DNA of 64,000 nt from Streptomyces sp. NBC_01197 (GCF_036010505.1 NZ_CP108569.1:6420501-6484500), one strand, 5' to 3'; positions 53,090 to 63,514 are shown, numbered from the stretch's first letter. The notes: a model not told the origin generated them from the letters alone. A program made the numbers and translations.

Positions 53090-54294
53090 AGATCGGCATC
53101 GTCTGCCCGTACTCCTGGGACGTCCCGGGCGGGGTCCAGTTCCACATCAGGGACCTCGCGCAGCATCTGATCGGCCTCGGCCACCAGGTGTCGGTGCTGG
53201 CCCCGTCCGATGACGAGACCCCGCTGCCGCCGTACGTGGTCTCCGCGGGCCGGGCCGTCCCCGTCCCGTACAACGGCTCGGTCGCCCGGCTGAACTTCGG
53301 CTTCCTGTCGGCGGCCCGGGTCCGGCGCTGGCTGCACGACGGCACCTTCGACGTGATCCACATCCATGAGCCCACCTCGCCGTCGCTGGGGCTGCTCACC
53401 TGCTGGGCGGCGCAGGGGCCGATCGTGGCGACCTTCCACACGTCCAACCCGCGTTCACGGGCGATGATCGCCGCGTACCCGATCCTGCAGCCCGCGCTGG
53501 AGAAGATCTCGGCCCGGATCGCGGTGAGCGAGTACGCGCGCAGGACCCTGGTCGAGCACCTGGGCGGCGACGCGGTGGTCATCCCCAACGGCGTGGACGT
53601 CGGGTTCTTCGAGCGCGCCGAGCCCAGGCCGGAGTGGCAGGGCGTAGGAGCACGCAGCTCGGTTGAGGGCGGTGGCGGGAGACGGGCGGGGGGAACCATC
53701 GGGTTCATCGGGCGGATCGACGAGCCGCGCAAGGGTCTGCCCGTGCTGATGCGGGCGCTGCCGAAGATCCTCGCCGAGTGCCCGGACGTCCGGCTGCTGG
53801 TCGCGGGGCGCGGTGACGAGAAGGAAGCGGTCGCCACCCTGCCGAAGGAGATGCGGCAGCGGGTCGAGTTCCTCGGCATGGTCAGCGACGAGGACAAGGC
53901 ACGGCTGCTGCGCAGCGTCGACGTCTATGTCGCGCCGAACACCGGCGGTGAGAGTTTCGGGATCATCCTCGTCGAGGCGATGTCGGCCGGTGCGCCGGTG
54001 CTCGCGAGTGACCTCGACGCGTTCGCCCAGGTCCTGGACCAGGGCGCGGCGGGCGAGCTCTTCGCCAACGAGGACGCGGACGCCCTGGCCGCCTCGGCCG
54101 TGCGGCTGCTCGGCGACAGCGACCGCCGGGAGGGACTGCGGCGCCGGGGCAGCGCGCATGTGCGCCGCTTCGACTGGTCGACGGTCGGCGCGGACATCCT
54201 GGCGGTGTACGAGACGGTGACCGACGGCGCCGCTTCGGTCGACACCGACGAACGGGTCAGCCTGCGGGCCCGGTTCGGTCTGGCCAGGGACTGA
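53086..54294 (+). CDS. pimA: PimA-type GDP-mannose:phosphatidylinositol mannosyltransferase
   Basis: A 402-residue GT4-family, GT-B-fold glycosyltransferase that starts PIM synthesis. The N-terminal YSWDVPGGVQFHIRDLA, the middle HTSNPRSRAM, the C-terminal GRIDEPRKGLPVLMRALP and the EX7E-type motif ESFGIILVEAMSAG are present. Start GTG 53086 overlapping the acyltransferase stop. Residues ~186-203 hold a Gly/Arg-rich insertion between the two Rossmann domains. Confidence 0.93.
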   Translation: MKIGIVCPYSWDVPGGVQFHIRDLAQHLIGLGHQVSVLAPSDDETPLPPYVVSAGRAVPVPYNGSVARLNFGFLSAARVRRWLHDGTFDVIHIHEPTSPSLGLLTCWAAQGPIVATFHTSNPRSRAMIAAYPILQPALEKISARIAVSEYARRTLVEHLGGDAVVIPNGVDVGFFERAEPRPEWQGVGARSSVEGGGGRRAGGTIGFIGRIDEPRKGLPVLMRALPKILAECPDVRLLVAGRGDEKEAVATLPKEMRQRVEFLGMVSDEDKARLLRSVDVYVAPNTGGESFGIILVEAMSAGAPVLASDLDAFAQVLDQGAAGELFANEDADALAASAVRLLGDSDRREGLRRRGSAHVRRFDWSTVGADILAVYETVTDGAASVDTDERVSLRARFGLARD

Positions 54295-54424
54295 CAGGGC
54301 GCCGGGGAAGGCTGGCTGACGGGCCATCAGGTCGGCTGGTGGCCATGTGCGGCGATCCGGGAGCAGTCCACAGCGACCGCCGTGGCGGGCGTCCGGCCAC
54401 GCCGGAACGGTAGCCTTTCGGCCC

Positions 54425-54973
54425 GTGACCGTATCCCTGATCATCTGGATCGTCCTCGCGTTCGTCGCGGTCGGCCTGTACCTGAGCTGGACCGCCGGCC
54501 GGCTCGACCGGCTGCACGCGCGGATCGACGCAGCCCGCGCCGCCCTCGACGCCCAGCTGCTGCGCCGCGCTTCGGTCACCCAGGAACTGGCCACGTCCGG
54601 CGTCCTCGACCCCGCTGCATCGATGGTTTTGTACGAGGCGGCGCACGCGGCCCGGCAGTCCGACGAGGAGCAGCGGGAGGTGGCCGAGAGCGAGCTCAGC
54701 CAGGCGCTGCGGGCCGTCTTCGGCGAGACGGCACAGGTCGGGGCCGTACGGGCGGCGCCGGGCGGCGAGGAGGCGGCCGACGAGCTGGCCGCGGCCGTAC
54801 GGCGGGTGCCGATGGCCAGGCGCTTCCACAACGACGCGGTACGGGCCGCCCGCGCCCTGCGCACGCACCGCAAGGTCCGCTGGTTCCGGCTCGCGGGACA
54901 CGCGCCGTTCCCGCTGGCGTTCGAGATGGACGACGAGCCACCGGTGGCGCTGGCCGACCGGCCGGGTACCTGA
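54425..54973 (+). CDS. Single-helix membrane protein, LemA-like
   Basis: 182 residues, GTG 54425. An N-terminal helix (SLIIWIVLAFVAVGLYLSW) is followed by RLDRLHARIDAARAALDAQLLRRASVTQELA, which resembles the LemA pattern of helices after the membrane anchor. The rest is helical, with a C-terminal Arg-rich patch. Conserved next to the PIM and pdx genes; function unknown. LemA kinship is a guess. Confidence 0.62.
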   Translation: MTVSLIIWIVLAFVAVGLYLSWTAGRLDRLHARIDAARAALDAQLLRRASVTQELATSGVLDPAASMVLYEAAHAARQSDEEQREVAESELSQALRAVFGETAQVGAVRAAPGGEEAADELAAAVRRVPMARRFHNDAVRAARALRTHRKVRWFRLAGHAPFPLAFEMDDEPPVALADRPGT

Positions 54974-55091
54974 TTCTCCAGCGGGGCTTCGAGAACGATC
55001 CACCGGCTGCTCATTGGCCCTTGCAGTGGACTGGTTCACAGGAGTTATCTCGTGGTGCAGCAAGAACTCTCTTCCCCGAGCGAGGTAGCCC

Positions 55092-56012
55092 GTGTCCAGT
55101 ACGCACCCCACCACTTCCCCCGCCGAGACCCCGGCGACCGGCACCGCGCGCGTCAAGCGCGGCATGGCCGAGCAGCTCAAGGGCGGCGTGATCATGGATG
55201 TGGTCGACGCCGAGCAGGCGAAGATCGCCGAGGACGCGGGCGCCGTGGCCGTCATGGCGCTGGAGCGGGTCCCCGCCGACATCCGCAAGGACGGCGGAGT
55301 GGCCCGGATGTCCGACCCGAACATGATCGAAGAGATCATCGCGGCCGTCTCCATCCCGGTCATGGCCAAGTCGCGTATCGGCCACTTCGTCGAGGCCCAG
55401 GTACTGCAGTCGCTCGGCGTCGACTACATCGACGAGTCCGAGGTGCTGACCCCGGCCGACGAGGTCAACCACAGCGACAAGTTCGCCTTCACGACGCCGT
55501 TCGTCTGCGGCGCCACCAACCTGGGCGAGGCCCTGCGCAGGATCGCCGAGGGCGCGGCCATGATCCGCTCCAAGGGTGAGGCCGGTACCGGCAACGTCGT
55601 CGAGGCCGTCCGTCACCTGCGCCAGATCAAGAACGAGATCGCCCGGCTGCGCGGCTACGACAACAACGAGCTCTACGCGGCGGCCAAGGACCTGCGTGCC
55701 CCGTACGAGCTGGTCAAGGAGGTCGCCGGGCTCGGCAAGCTGCCCGTCGTCCTCTTCTCGGCAGGCGGTGTCGCGACCCCCGCCGACGCGGCGCTGATGC
55801 GCCAGCTCGGCGCCGAGGGTGTCTTCGTCGGCTCCGGCATCTTCAAGTCCGGCGACCCGGCCAAGCGCGCCGCCGCCATCGTCAGGGCCACCACGTTCTT
55901 CGACGACCCGAAGATCATCGCGGACGCCTCCCGCAACCTGGGCGAGGCCATGGTCGGCATCAACTGCGACACCCTTCCCGAGTCCGAGCGTTACGCGAAC
56001 CGGGGCTGGTGA
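55092..56012 (+). CDS. pdxS: PLP synthase subunit PdxS
   Basis: A 306-residue (beta/alpha)8 enzyme that makes pyridoxal 5'-phosphate from ribulose/ribose 5-phosphate, glyceraldehyde 3-phosphate and ammonia from Pdx[32 protein letters not shown] (Lys of the first imine) and [20 protein letters not shown] (phosphate site) are all present. A short variable N-terminal tail precedes [13 protein letters not shown]. Start GTG 55092. It overlaps pdxT by one base. Confidence 0.97.
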   Translation: MSSTHPTTSPAETPATGTARVKRGMAEQLKGGVIMDVVDAEQAKIAEDAGAVAVMALERVPADIRKDGGVARMSDPNMIEEIIAAVSIPVMAKSRIGHFVEAQVLQSLGVDYIDESEVLTPADEVNHSDKFAFTTPFVCGATNLGEALRRIAEGAAMIRSKGEAGTGNVVEAVRHLRQIKNEIARLRGYDNNELYAAAKDLRAPYELVKEVAGLGKLPVVLFSAGGVATPADAALMRQLGAEGVFVGSGIFKSGDPAKRAAAIVRATTFFDDPKIIADASRNLGEAMVGINCDTLPESERYANRGW

Positions 56013-56602
56013 TGGGCACTCCCGTCATCGGCGTCCTCGCTCTCCAGGGCGACGTGCGGGAGCACCTGGCCGCGCTGGGTGCCGCAGGCGCCCAGGCCGG
56101 TCCGGTCCGGCGTCCCGAGGAGCTGGACGAGCTCGACGGCCTGGTCATCCCGGGCGGCGAGTCCACCACGATGTCCAAACTGGCCACCCTGTTCGGGATG
56201 CTGGGGCCGCTGCGCGAGCGCATCGCGGCCGGGCTGCCGGTATACGGGACGTGCGCCGGAATGATCATGCTCGCCGACAAGATCCTCGACCCCCGGTCGG
56301 GCCAGGAGACGTTCGGCGGGATCGAGATGATCGTCCGGCGCAACGCCTTCGGACGCCAGAACGAGTCCTTCGAGGCGGCCGTCGACATCCCCGGGATCCC
56401 CGGCGGCCCCGTCGAGGGTGTCTTCATCCGGGCGCCCTGGGTCGAGTCGGTGGGCGCCGGGGTCCAGGTCCTCGCGGAGCACGGCGGCCATATCGTCGCG
56501 GTGCGCCAGGGCCGCGTCCTGGCCACGTCGTTCCACCCGGAGCTGACCGGGGACCACCGTGTGCACCGGTACTTCGCGGACATGGTGCGCGACGCCCGGT
56601 GA
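56012..56602 (+). CDS. pdxT: PLP synthase glutaminase subunit PdxT
   Basis: A 196-residue class I glutamine amidotransferase that feeds ammonia to PdxS. The nucleophile Cys is in VYGTCAGMI, with the His/Glu pair in [15 protein letters not shown] is the oxyanion-side motif. Start: ATG 56012, with a TGATG junction to pdxS; a GTG at 56009 would add one residue. Confidence 0.96.
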   Translation: MGTPVIGVLALQGDVREHLAALGAAGAQAGPVRRPEELDELDGLVIPGGESTTMSKLATLFGMLGPLRERIAAGLPVYGTCAGMIMLADKILDPRSGQETFGGIEMIVRRNAFGRQNESFEAAVDIPGIPGGPVEGVFIRAPWVESVGAGVQVLAEHGGHIVAVRQGRVLATSFHPELTGDHRVHRYFADMVRDAR

Positions 56603-56664
56603 CCGGGGCCCGGTAGGATCTCTGGCGTTCGTCCAGGAAATGGTTACGCGAAGGAGACAGGCAG

Positions 56665-57417
56665 ATGTCCGGCCACTCTAAATGGGCTACGACGAAGCAC
56701 AAGAAGGCCGTGGTTGACGCCAAGCGCGGCAAGCTCTTCGCGAAGATGATCAAGAACATCGAGGTTGCGGCCCGCACGGGCGGTGCCGACGTGTCCGGCA
56801 ATCCGACCCTCTTCGACGCCATCCAGAAGGCCAAGAAGAGCTCGGTGCCGAACAAGAACATCGACTCCGCGGTCAAGCGTGGTGCCGGTCTCGAAGCCGG
56901 TGGCGCCGACTACGAGACGATCATGTACGAGGGCTACGGACCGAACGGTGTCGCGGTGCTCATCGAGTGCCTCACCGACAACCGCAACCGTGCCGCTTCC
57001 GACGTGCGCGTCGCGATGACCCGCAACGGCGGCAACATGGCCGACCCGGGCTCCGTGTCGTACCTGTTCAACCGCAAGGGCGTCGTGGTCGTCCCCAAGA
57101 GTGGACTCACCGAGGACGACATCCTGGGCGCGGTGCTCGACGCCGGCGCCGAGGAGGTCAACGACCTGGGCGAGTCCTTCGAGGTGCTCTCCGAGGCCAC
57201 CGACATGGTCGCGGTCCGCACCGCGCTCCAGGACGCGGGCATCGACTACGACTCGGCCGAGGCCAACTTCATGCCGACCATGCAGGTCGAGCTGGACGAA
57301 GAGGGCGCCCGCAAGATCTTCAAGCTGATCGACGCGCTGGAGGACAGCGACGACGTGCAGAACGTCTTCGCCAACTTCGACGTCTCGGACGAGGTCATGG
57401 AGAAGATCGACGCCTGA
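56665..57417 (+). CDS. yebC: YebC/TACO1-family protein
   Basis: A 250-residue protein, [22 protein letters not shown] at the N-terminus, [20 protein letters not shown] in the centre. Family members act as transcription regulators (for example, next to ruv genes) or help ribosomes through proline stretches. ATG 56665 with AAGGAG upstream. A hairpin separates it from ruvC. Confidence 0.95.
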   Translation: MSGHSKWATTKHKKAVVDAKRGKLFAKMIKNIEVAARTGGADVSGNPTLFDAIQKAKKSSVPNKNIDSAVKRGAGLEAGGADYETIMYEGYGPNGVAVLIECLTDNRNRAASDVRVAMTRNGGNMADPGSVSYLFNRKGVVVVPKSGLTEDDILGAVLDAGAEEVNDLGESFEVLSEATDMVAVRTALQDAGIDYDSAEANFMPTMQVELDEEGARKIFKLIDALEDSDDVQNVFANFDVSDEVMEKIDA

Positions 57418-57442
57418 CGGGCGCTCAGCACCACGGGTACGT

Positions 57443-57484
57443 ACGGACGGGCCGCCGGGGGACACACCCCGTCGGCCCGTCCGT
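57443..57484 (+). terminator. Terminator between yebC and ruvC
   Basis: Perfect 12-bp arms (57443-57454, 57473-57484) with an 18-nt loop, 26 bp after the yebC stop, so ruvCAB probably has its own promoter. Confidence 0.72.
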
Positions 57485-57602
57485 GTTCCCCGTGTTGTCG
57501 GTGCCACCCGATAGCCTGCGACAACGCAGGAACACATGGTCGAACGGCGCCATCCGTTCAGCCAGGCACCGGACAGGCAGCAGGCATGAGGGAGGGGGCA
57601 CC

Positions 57603-58136
57603 GTGCGGGTACTGGGGGTGGACCCGGGGCTGACGCGCTGCGGCGTCGGCGTCGTCGAGGGCGTGGCCGGCCGGTCGCTGACCATGCTCGGGGTCGGGGT
57701 CGTCCGGACGCCGGCCGACGCGGAGCTGGGGCAGCGTCTTGTCGCCATCGAGCGCGGCATCGAGGCGTGGCTGGACCAGCACCGGCCCGAAGTCGTCGCC
57801 GTCGAGCGGGTGTTCAGCCAGCACAACGTCAGGACGGTGATGGGCACCGCACAGGCCAGCGCCGTCGCGATGCTCTGCGCGTCCCGCCGCGGCATCCCCG
57901 TAGCCCTGCACACCCCCAGCGAGGTCAAGGCTGCCGTCTCCGGCAGCGGCAGGGCCGACAAGGCCCAGGTCGGGGCGATGGTGACCCGGCTGCTGCGGCT
58001 GGACGCACCACCCCGCCCGGCGGACGCGGCCGACGCCCTGGCACTCGCCATCTGCCACATCTGGCGCGCTCCCGCCCAGAACAGGCTCCAGCAGGCCGTC
58101 GCCGCCCACCGCACGCTGAAAGGCCGTACCGCATGA
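57603..58136 (+). CDS. ruvC: Holliday-junction endonuclease RuvC
   Basis: 177 residues. The four acidic catalytic residues are visible: Asp in VDPGLT, Glu in VAVERVF, and the pair in [12 protein letters not shown]. It cuts Holliday junctions symmetrically with RuvAB. Start GTG 57603 with AGGGAGGGGG upstream. Overlaps ruvA by 4 bp. Confidence 0.96.
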   Translation: MRVLGVDPGLTRCGVGVVEGVAGRSLTMLGVGVVRTPADAELGQRLVAIERGIEAWLDQHRPEVVAVERVFSQHNVRTVMGTAQASAVAMLCASRRGIPVALHTPSEVKAAVSGSGRADKAQVGAMVTRLLRLDAPPRPADAADALALAICHIWRAPAQNRLQQAVAAHRTLKGRTA

Positions 58137-58753
58137 TCGCCTTCGTCTCCGGACCGGTGGCCGCCCTGGCCCCGACCACCGCCGTCATCGAGGTCGGCGG
58201 GATCGGCATGTCGGTCCAGTGCGCACCCGACACGCTCTCCGCCCTGCGCATCGGCCAGCAGGCCAAGCTCGCCACCTCCCTCGTCGTACGGGAGGACTCC
58301 CTCACGCTCTACGGCTTCGCCGACGACGACGAACGCCAGACCTTCGAACTGCTCCAGACCGCGAGCGGCGTCGGCCCCCGGCTCGCCCAGGCCATGCTCG
58401 CCGTGCACTCGCCGGACGCCCTGCGGCTCGCCGTCTCCAGCGGTGACGAGAAATCGCTCACCGCCGTACCGGGCATCGGCAAGAAGGGCGCCCAGAAGCT
58501 CCTCCTGGAGCTCAAGGACCGGCTCGGAGCCCCACTCGGCACCGGCGGCGCGCACCTCGCGGCTCAGCGCACCGCGTCCGGACCCGCACCGTGGAGCGAG
58601 CAGCTGCACTCCGCGCTGGTCGGCCTCGGCTACGCACCGCGGGACGCGGAGGAGGCCGTCGCCGCTGTAACCCCGCAGGCCGAGGCCGCCGCCGAGCCCA
58701 ACGTCGGCGCGCTCCTCAAGGCCGCCCTGCAGACCCTCAACCGCGCCCGCTGA
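58133..58753 (+). CDS. ruvA: Holliday-junction DNA-binding protein RuvA
   Basis: 206 residues: OB-fold domain I ([20 protein letters not shown]), the paired helix-hairpin-helix motifs in domain II ([14 protein letters not shown] and [20 protein letters not shown]), and the C-terminal domain III that loads RuvB. Start ATG 58133. Confidence 0.96.
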   Translation: MIAFVSGPVAALAPTTAVIEVGGIGMSVQCAPDTLSALRIGQQAKLATSLVVREDSLTLYGFADDDERQTFELLQTASGVGPRLAQAMLAVHSPDALRLAVSSGDEKSLTAVPGIGKKGAQKLLLELKDRLGAPLGTGGAHLAAQRTASGPAPWSEQLHSALVGLGYAPRDAEEAVAAVTPQAEAAAEPNVGALLKAALQTLNRAR

Positions 58754-58767
58754 TCGAGAGACCCGCC

Positions 58768-59859
58768 ATGCTGCCTCCTCAGAACGAGTGGGACGACACC
58801 GCCCCCGACACCGAAGAGCGCCTGGTGGGAGCCGACGCCGACGGTGAGGACCAGGCTGTCGAAGCCGCACTGCGCCCGAAGGACCTGGACGAGTTCGTTG
58901 GCCAGGAGAAGGTCAGACTCCAGCTCGACCTGGTCCTGCGGGCGGCCAGGCAGCGCGGCGCCACCGCCGACCATGTGCTGCTCTCCGGCGCCCCGGGCCT
59001 CGGCAAGACCACTCTCTCGATGATCATCGCGGCCGAGATGGGCGCTCCCATCCGGATCACGTCAGGTCCCGCGATCCAGCACGCCGGGGATCTGGCCGCG
59101 ATCCTCTCGTCCCTCCAGGAGGGCGAGGTCCTCTTCCTCGACGAGATCCACCGCATGTCCAGGCCCGCCGAGGAAATGCTCTACATGGCGATGGAGGACT
59201 TCCGGGTCGACGTCGTCGTCGGCAAGGGGCCGGGCGCCACCGCCATCCCGCTGGAGCTGCCGCCCTTCACCCTGGTCGGCGCGACCACCCGGGCGGGCCT
59301 GCTGCCGCCGCCGCTGCGCGACCGCTTCGGCTTCACCGGGCACATGGAGTTCTACGAACCGGCCGAGCTGGAGCGCGTCATCCACCGCTCGGCCCGGCTG
59401 CTCGACGTCGAGATCGGCGAGGACGGCGCCGGGGAGATCGCCGGACGCTCCCGCGGCACCCCCCGGATCGCCAACCGGCTGCTGCGCCGGGTCCGCGACT
59501 ACGCCCAGGTGGAGGCCGACGGGGTGATCACCCGGGAGATCGCCCGTACGGCGCTCGCGGTGTACGAGGTTGACGCCCGCGGACTCGACCGGCTGGACCG
59601 TGCGGTGCTCCAGGCCCTGCTCAAGCTGTTCGGGGGCGGTCCCGTGGGACTCTCCACACTCGCCGTGGCGGTGGGTGAGGAGCGAGAGACGGTCGAGGAG
59701 GTCGCCGAGCCGTTCCTGGTACGTGAGGGCTTGCTGGCCCGTACCCCGCGCGGCCGGGTGGCCACCCCCGCCGCCTGGGCGCACCTGGGGCTCGTACCTC
59801 CGCAGGGTGGTGTGGGAGGCGCTGCGGGAAAGGGACAAGCGGGTCTGTTCGGGGCGTGA
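58768..59859 (+). CDS. ruvB: Holliday-junction branch-migration ATPase RuvB
   Basis: 363 residues. Walker [10 protein letters not shown], Walker [10 protein letters not shown], sensor I GATTRAG and the arginine finger in RDRFG are present; the C-terminal winged helix binds DNA. The Gly-rich tail ([17 protein letters not shown]) is longer than in E. coli. Start ATG 58768; the usual RuvB length supports it. Confidence 0.95.
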   Translation: MLPPQNEWDDTAPDTEERLVGADADGEDQAVEAALRPKDLDEFVGQEKVRLQLDLVLRAARQRGATADHVLLSGAPGLGKTTLSMIIAAEMGAPIRITSGPAIQHAGDLAAILSSLQEGEVLFLDEIHRMSRPAEEMLYMAMEDFRVDVVVGKGPGATAIPLELPPFTLVGATTRAGLLPPPLRDRFGFTGHMEFYEPAELERVIHRSARLLDVEIGEDGAGEIAGRSRGTPRIANRLLRRVRDYAQVEADGVITREIARTALAVYEVDARGLDRLDRAVLQALLKLFGGGPVGLSTLAVAVGEERETVEEVAEPFLVREGLLARTPRGRVATPAAWAHLGLVPPQGGVGGAAGKGQAGLFGA

Positions 59860-60024
59860 GAAGGCGCGGGAGTACACGCGGCGGAACCCCGGTGCCATGC
59901 TGGGCGTTGTTCCATTGATGCGGACTCGCCTAGACTCCGCCGATGCCGCCCTTCCCGGACGGCATGCCCCGCCCCCGAAGATCAGGCCGCGACCAGCGCG
60001 GTCGTGCGAAGGAAGTTCCCTCCC

Positions 60025-60507
60025 GTGAGTCTCGTGACCCTCCTCCCCTTCATCGTGCTCATCGGGGCCATGTTCCTGATGACCCGGTCCGCCAAGCGCA
60101 AGCAGCAGGCGGCTGCGACGATGCGCAATGAGATGCAGCCCGGCACCGGCGTCCGGACGATCGGGGGCATGTACGCCACCGTCAAGGAGATCAACGAGGA
60201 CTCGGTCCTCCTGGAGATCGCGCCCGGCGTCCACGCCGTCTACGGCAAGAACGCGATCGGCGCGGTCCTCGACGACGCGGAGTACAACCGCATCGTCCAC
60301 GGCGAGACCGCCATCGTTCCCGACGACGCCTCCTCGCTGACCGAGCTCGACGAGGCCGCCAAGGTCGACCTGGGCAAGCACGACGTCCCGGACGCCGACG
60401 CCGCCTCCTCCGACGACGCCGAGGACGCCGACCAGGCCGAGGCCACGTCCGAGGACAAGGCCGACAAGGCCGAGAAGAAGAACGACGGCGAGGGCGAAGC
60501 GAAGTAG
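60025..60507 (+). CDS. yajC: Preprotein translocase accessory subunit YajC
   Basis: 160 residues. One N-terminal helix (TLLPFIVLIGAMFLM), a basic segment, the YajC core GTGVRTIGGMYATVKEINEDSVLLEIAPG, and an unusually long acidic Asp/Glu/Ala/Lys tail (~115-160) that E. coli YajC lacks. Start GTG 60025, 9 nt after GGAAG. It works with SecD/SecF in the Sec holo-translocon. Confidence 0.94.
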   Translation: MSLVTLLPFIVLIGAMFLMTRSAKRKQQAAATMRNEMQPGTGVRTIGGMYATVKEINEDSVLLEIAPGVHAVYGKNAIGAVLDDAEYNRIVHGETAIVPDDASSLTELDEAAKVDLGKHDVPDADAASSDDAEDADQAEATSEDKADKAEKKNDGEGEAK

Positions 60508-60513
60508 CACATC

Positions 60514-60557
60514 CGGGGACCGCCGGTGCTGCCAGACGGCAGTACCGCCGGTCCCCG
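60514..60557 (+). terminator. Strong hairpin inside the yajC-secD spacer
   Basis: 20-bp stem (60514-60533 with 60538-60557) containing one G.U pair and an AGAC loop, 6 bp after the yajC stop. It could end transcription or set the yajC:secDF ratio. Confidence 0.7.
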
Positions 60558-60657
60558 AGGCCGTGCACTGCTACAGCGGAGCAGGTCCCCCACATCACTT
60601 CGTGGCCGCTCACAGCGCATACCCGGCGCGGGCGGTAGGACAGGGAGAATCGACAAG

Positions 60658-62391
60658 GTGGCAGCACCGAACAAGGGCCGAAGGCAGACGGGGTCCCAGG
60701 GCAAGCCCGGGCGGTCCCTGGCCCTGATCCTGATCGCCATGGTTGCGCTCGTCGGCGGGATGTTCTGGGCGAAACAGGTCACGCCGCGTCTCGGCATCGA
60801 CCTCGCGGGCGGTACGAGCATCACGCTCCAGGCCAAGCCCCAGCCGGGCAAGCCCAACGCGATCAACCAGAAGAACATGGACACCGCGGTCAGCATCATC
60901 GAGCGCCGTGTCAATGGACTCGGGGTCTCCGAGGCCGAGGTTCAGACGCAGGGCAAGGACCAGATTCTCGTCAACATCCCCAAGGGGACGAACGAGAAGC
61001 AGGCCAGGCAGCAGGTCGGTACCACCGCCCAGCTGTACTTCCGCCCTGTGGTGACGGTCGCAGCGGGCAAGCCCACGCCCGCCGGCAAGCCTTCCACCAC
61101 GCCCTCCCCGAGCGCCTCGTCGAAGTCCAAGGCCACCGACAAGTCGTCCTCGTCCTCGAAGAAGTCCACCTCGTCCCCCCAGGGCCGTGCGGTCACCGAC
61201 GCGCTGAAGTCCGGCCCCACGCCCAACCCGTCGACGCCTCCGCAGTCCAGCCCCACCCCGTCGACCGCCGACTCCGCGGCCGCCGCCAAGCTGGAGAAGA
61301 AGTTCGCCGCGCTCGACTGCTCCACCAAGGCCGGCCGCGCCAAGGCCGGCGGCGACAACGTCAAGCCCAGCGACCCGACCGTGGCGTGCAGCCAGTCCGG
61401 TGACGCGAAGTACATCCTCGACGCCGCCGCCGTGGACGGCACCGATGTCTCCGGCGCCAAGGCCGTCATCGACCAGCAGCAGGGCCAGTGGATCGTCCAG
61501 ATGGACTTCACGAGCAAGGGCTCGAAGAAGTTCCAGGCGATCACCAGCAAGCTCTCGAAGCAGCAGTCCCCGCAGAACCAGTTCGCCATCGCGCTGGACG
61601 GCGCAGTCGTCTCGGCCCCCAGCGTGAGCCAGACGCTCAGCGGCAGCGCCCAGATCTCCGGCAGCTTCACCCAGCAGTCGGCCGAGGACCTCGGCAACGT
61701 GCTGTCCTACGGCGCGCTCCCGCTCTCCTTCAAGGAGGAGACGGTCACCACCGTGACCGCGGCGCTCGGCGGCGAGCAGCTCCAGGCGGGCCTCATCGCC
61801 GGTGCGATCGGCCTCGCGCTGGTCATCATCTACCTGGTGGCCTACTACCGCGGCCTGTCGTTCATCGCGATCCTCAGCCTCCTGGTCTCCGCGATCCTCA
61901 CGTACTCACTGATGTCGCTGCTCGGCAAGGGCATCGGCTTCGCACTCAACCTGCCCGCGGTGTGTGGTGCGATCGTTGCGATCGGTATCACCGCGGACTC
62001 GTTCATCGTCTACTTCGAACGCATCCGTGACGAGATCCGCGAGGGCCGTACGCTGCGGCCCGCCGTCGAGCGTGCCTGGCCGCGCGCCCGGCGCACCATC
62101 CTGGTCTCGGACTTCGTGTCGTTCCTGGCCGCGGCCGTGCTGTACATCGTGACGGTCGGCAAGGTGCAGGGCTTCGCGTTCACGCTGGGTCTGACCACGC
62201 TGCTCGACGTCGTCGTGGTCTTCCTCTTCACCAAGCCGGTCATGACGCTGCTGGCCCGGAAGAAGTTCTTCTCCAGCGGCCACCCGTGGTCCGGACTCGA
62301 CCCGAAGCGACTCGGCGCCAAACCGCCGCTCCGCCGCTCGCGCGGTGCCTCCACCGTCTCCTCCGCTCCCACCGACCCGAAGGAGGCGTGA
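60658..62391 (+). CDS. secD: Protein translocase subunit SecD
   Basis: 577 residues. Helix 1 (LALILIAMVALVGGMFW), LGIDLAGGTSITL (D1), the periplasmic P1 domain and five C-terminal helices with AIGITADSFIVYFERIRDE (D4-D5). SecDF uses the proton gradient to pull proteins through. Residues ~138-205 in P1 are an extracellular Ser/Thr/Pro/Lys-rich insertion absent from E. coli SecD. Start GTG 60658 with CAGGGAG. Confidence 0.95.
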   Translation: MAAPNKGRRQTGSQGKPGRSLALILIAMVALVGGMFWAKQVTPRLGIDLAGGTSITLQAKPQPGKPNAINQKNMDTAVSIIERRVNGLGVSEAEVQTQGKDQILVNIPKGTNEKQARQQVGTTAQLYFRPVVTVAAGKPTPAGKPSTTPSPSASSKSKATDKSSSSSKKSTSSPQGRAVTDALKSGPTPNPSTPPQSSPTPSTADSAAAAKLEKKFAALDCSTKAGRAKAGGDNVKPSDPTVACSQSGDAKYILDAAAVDGTDVSGAKAVIDQQQGQWIVQMDFTSKGSKKFQAITSKLSKQQSPQNQFAIALDGAVVSAPSVSQTLSGSAQISGSFTQQSAEDLGNVLSYGALPLSFKEETVTTVTAALGGEQLQAGLIAGAIGLALVIIYLVAYYRGLSFIAILSLLVSAILTYSLMSLLGKGIGFALNLPAVCGAIVAIGITADSFIVYFERIRDEIREGRTLRPAVERAWPRARRTILVSDFVSFLAAAVLYIVTVGKVQGFAFTLGLTTLLDVVVVFLFTKPVMTLLARKKFFSSGHPWSGLDPKRLGAKPPLRRSRGASTVSSAPTDPKEA

Positions 62392-62392
62392 G

Positions 62393-63514
62393 ATGTCGCG
62401 ACTCGGCAGCATGGGCGCCCGGCTGTACCGCGGCGAGGTCGGCTACGACTTCGTGGCCAAGCGCAAGATCTGGTACGGCATCTCGATCCTGATCACCATC
62501 ACGGCCATCGTCGGCCTCGCGGTGCGCGGTCTGAACCTGGGCATCGAGTTCCAGGGCGGCGCGGTCTTCACCACCACCCAGAGCAGCAGCGTCTCCGTGA
62601 CGCGCGCCCAGGGCGTGGCGGAGCAGCTCTCCGGACATGACGCGTCCGTCCAGAAGCTCGGCAACGGGGGCATGCGGATCCAGGTCTCCGGGATCGACAC
62701 CGCCACGGCCGACAAGATCCACGGCTCGCTGGCCAAGGACCTGAACCTCCCGATCGACAAGATCGCCGCCGACGTGGTCGGTCCCAGCTGGGGCGCGACG
62801 ATCGCCAACAAGGCCTGGGAAGGCCTGGCGATCTTCATGATCCTGGTGGTGGTCTATCTGGCCATCGCCTTCGAGTGGCGGATGGCCCTCGCCGCCCTGG
62901 TCGCCCTGATCCACGACCTCACGATCACGGTCGGGATCTACGCGCTCGTCGGCTTCGAGGTCACCGAGGGCACGGTGATCGGTCTGCTGACCATCCTCGG
63001 TTACTCGCTCTACGACACCGTGGTGGTCTTCGACGGTCTCAAGGAAGCGTCGAAGGACCTCAAGAAGCAGACCCGCTTCACCTACAGCGAGATCGCCAAC
63101 CGCAGCCTCAACGGCACCCTGGTGCGTTCCATCAACACCACGGTCGTCGCGCTGCTCCCGGTGGCGGGCCTGCTCTTCATCGGCGGCGGTTTCCTCGGCG
63201 CCGGCATGCTGAACGACATCTCGCTCGCGCTGTTCGTGGGTCTCGCGGCCGGAGCGTACTCCTCGATCTTCATCGCCACCCCGCTCGTCGCCGACCTCAA
63301 GGAACGCGACCCCGCGATGAAGGCCCTCAAGAAGCGGGTGCTCGCCAAGCGGGCGGCCGCCGCTGCGAAGGGCGAGCCGTCCGACACGGACGACGACACC
63401 CTCCAGCCGGAGGACGGTGTCCCGGGCGCCCCGGCCCCGGCCGGCGCCGTGGCCGGCAGCCGGCGTGCTCCTGCCCCGCGGGGCCGCGGTCGCACCCAGG
63501 GGAAGCGCCGATGA
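62393..63514 (+). CDS. secF: Protein translocase subunit SecF
   Basis: 373 residues with six helices. LNLGIEFQGGAVF is the SecF counterpart of D1, and LLTILGYSLYDTVVVFDGLKEA is the helix-4/5 signature with the proton-relay Asp. The C-terminal ~60 residues form a basic Arg/Pro/Ala-rich cytoplasmic tail. ATG 62393 with AAGGAGG, two bases after the secD stop. Confidence 0.96.
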   Translation: MSRLGSMGARLYRGEVGYDFVAKRKIWYGISILITITAIVGLAVRGLNLGIEFQGGAVFTTTQSSSVSVTRAQGVAEQLSGHDASVQKLGNGGMRIQVSGIDTATADKIHGSLAKDLNLPIDKIAADVVGPSWGATIANKAWEGLAIFMILVVVYLAIAFEWRMALAALVALIHDLTITVGIYALVGFEVTEGTVIGLLTILGYSLYDTVVVFDGLKEASKDLKKQTRFTYSEIANRSLNGTLVRSINTTVVALLPVAGLLFIGGGFLGAGMLNDISLALFVGLAAGAYSSIFIATPLVADLKERDPAMKALKKRVLAKRAAAAAKGEPSDTDDDTLQPEDGVPGAPAPAGAVAGSRRAPAPRGRGRTQGKRR

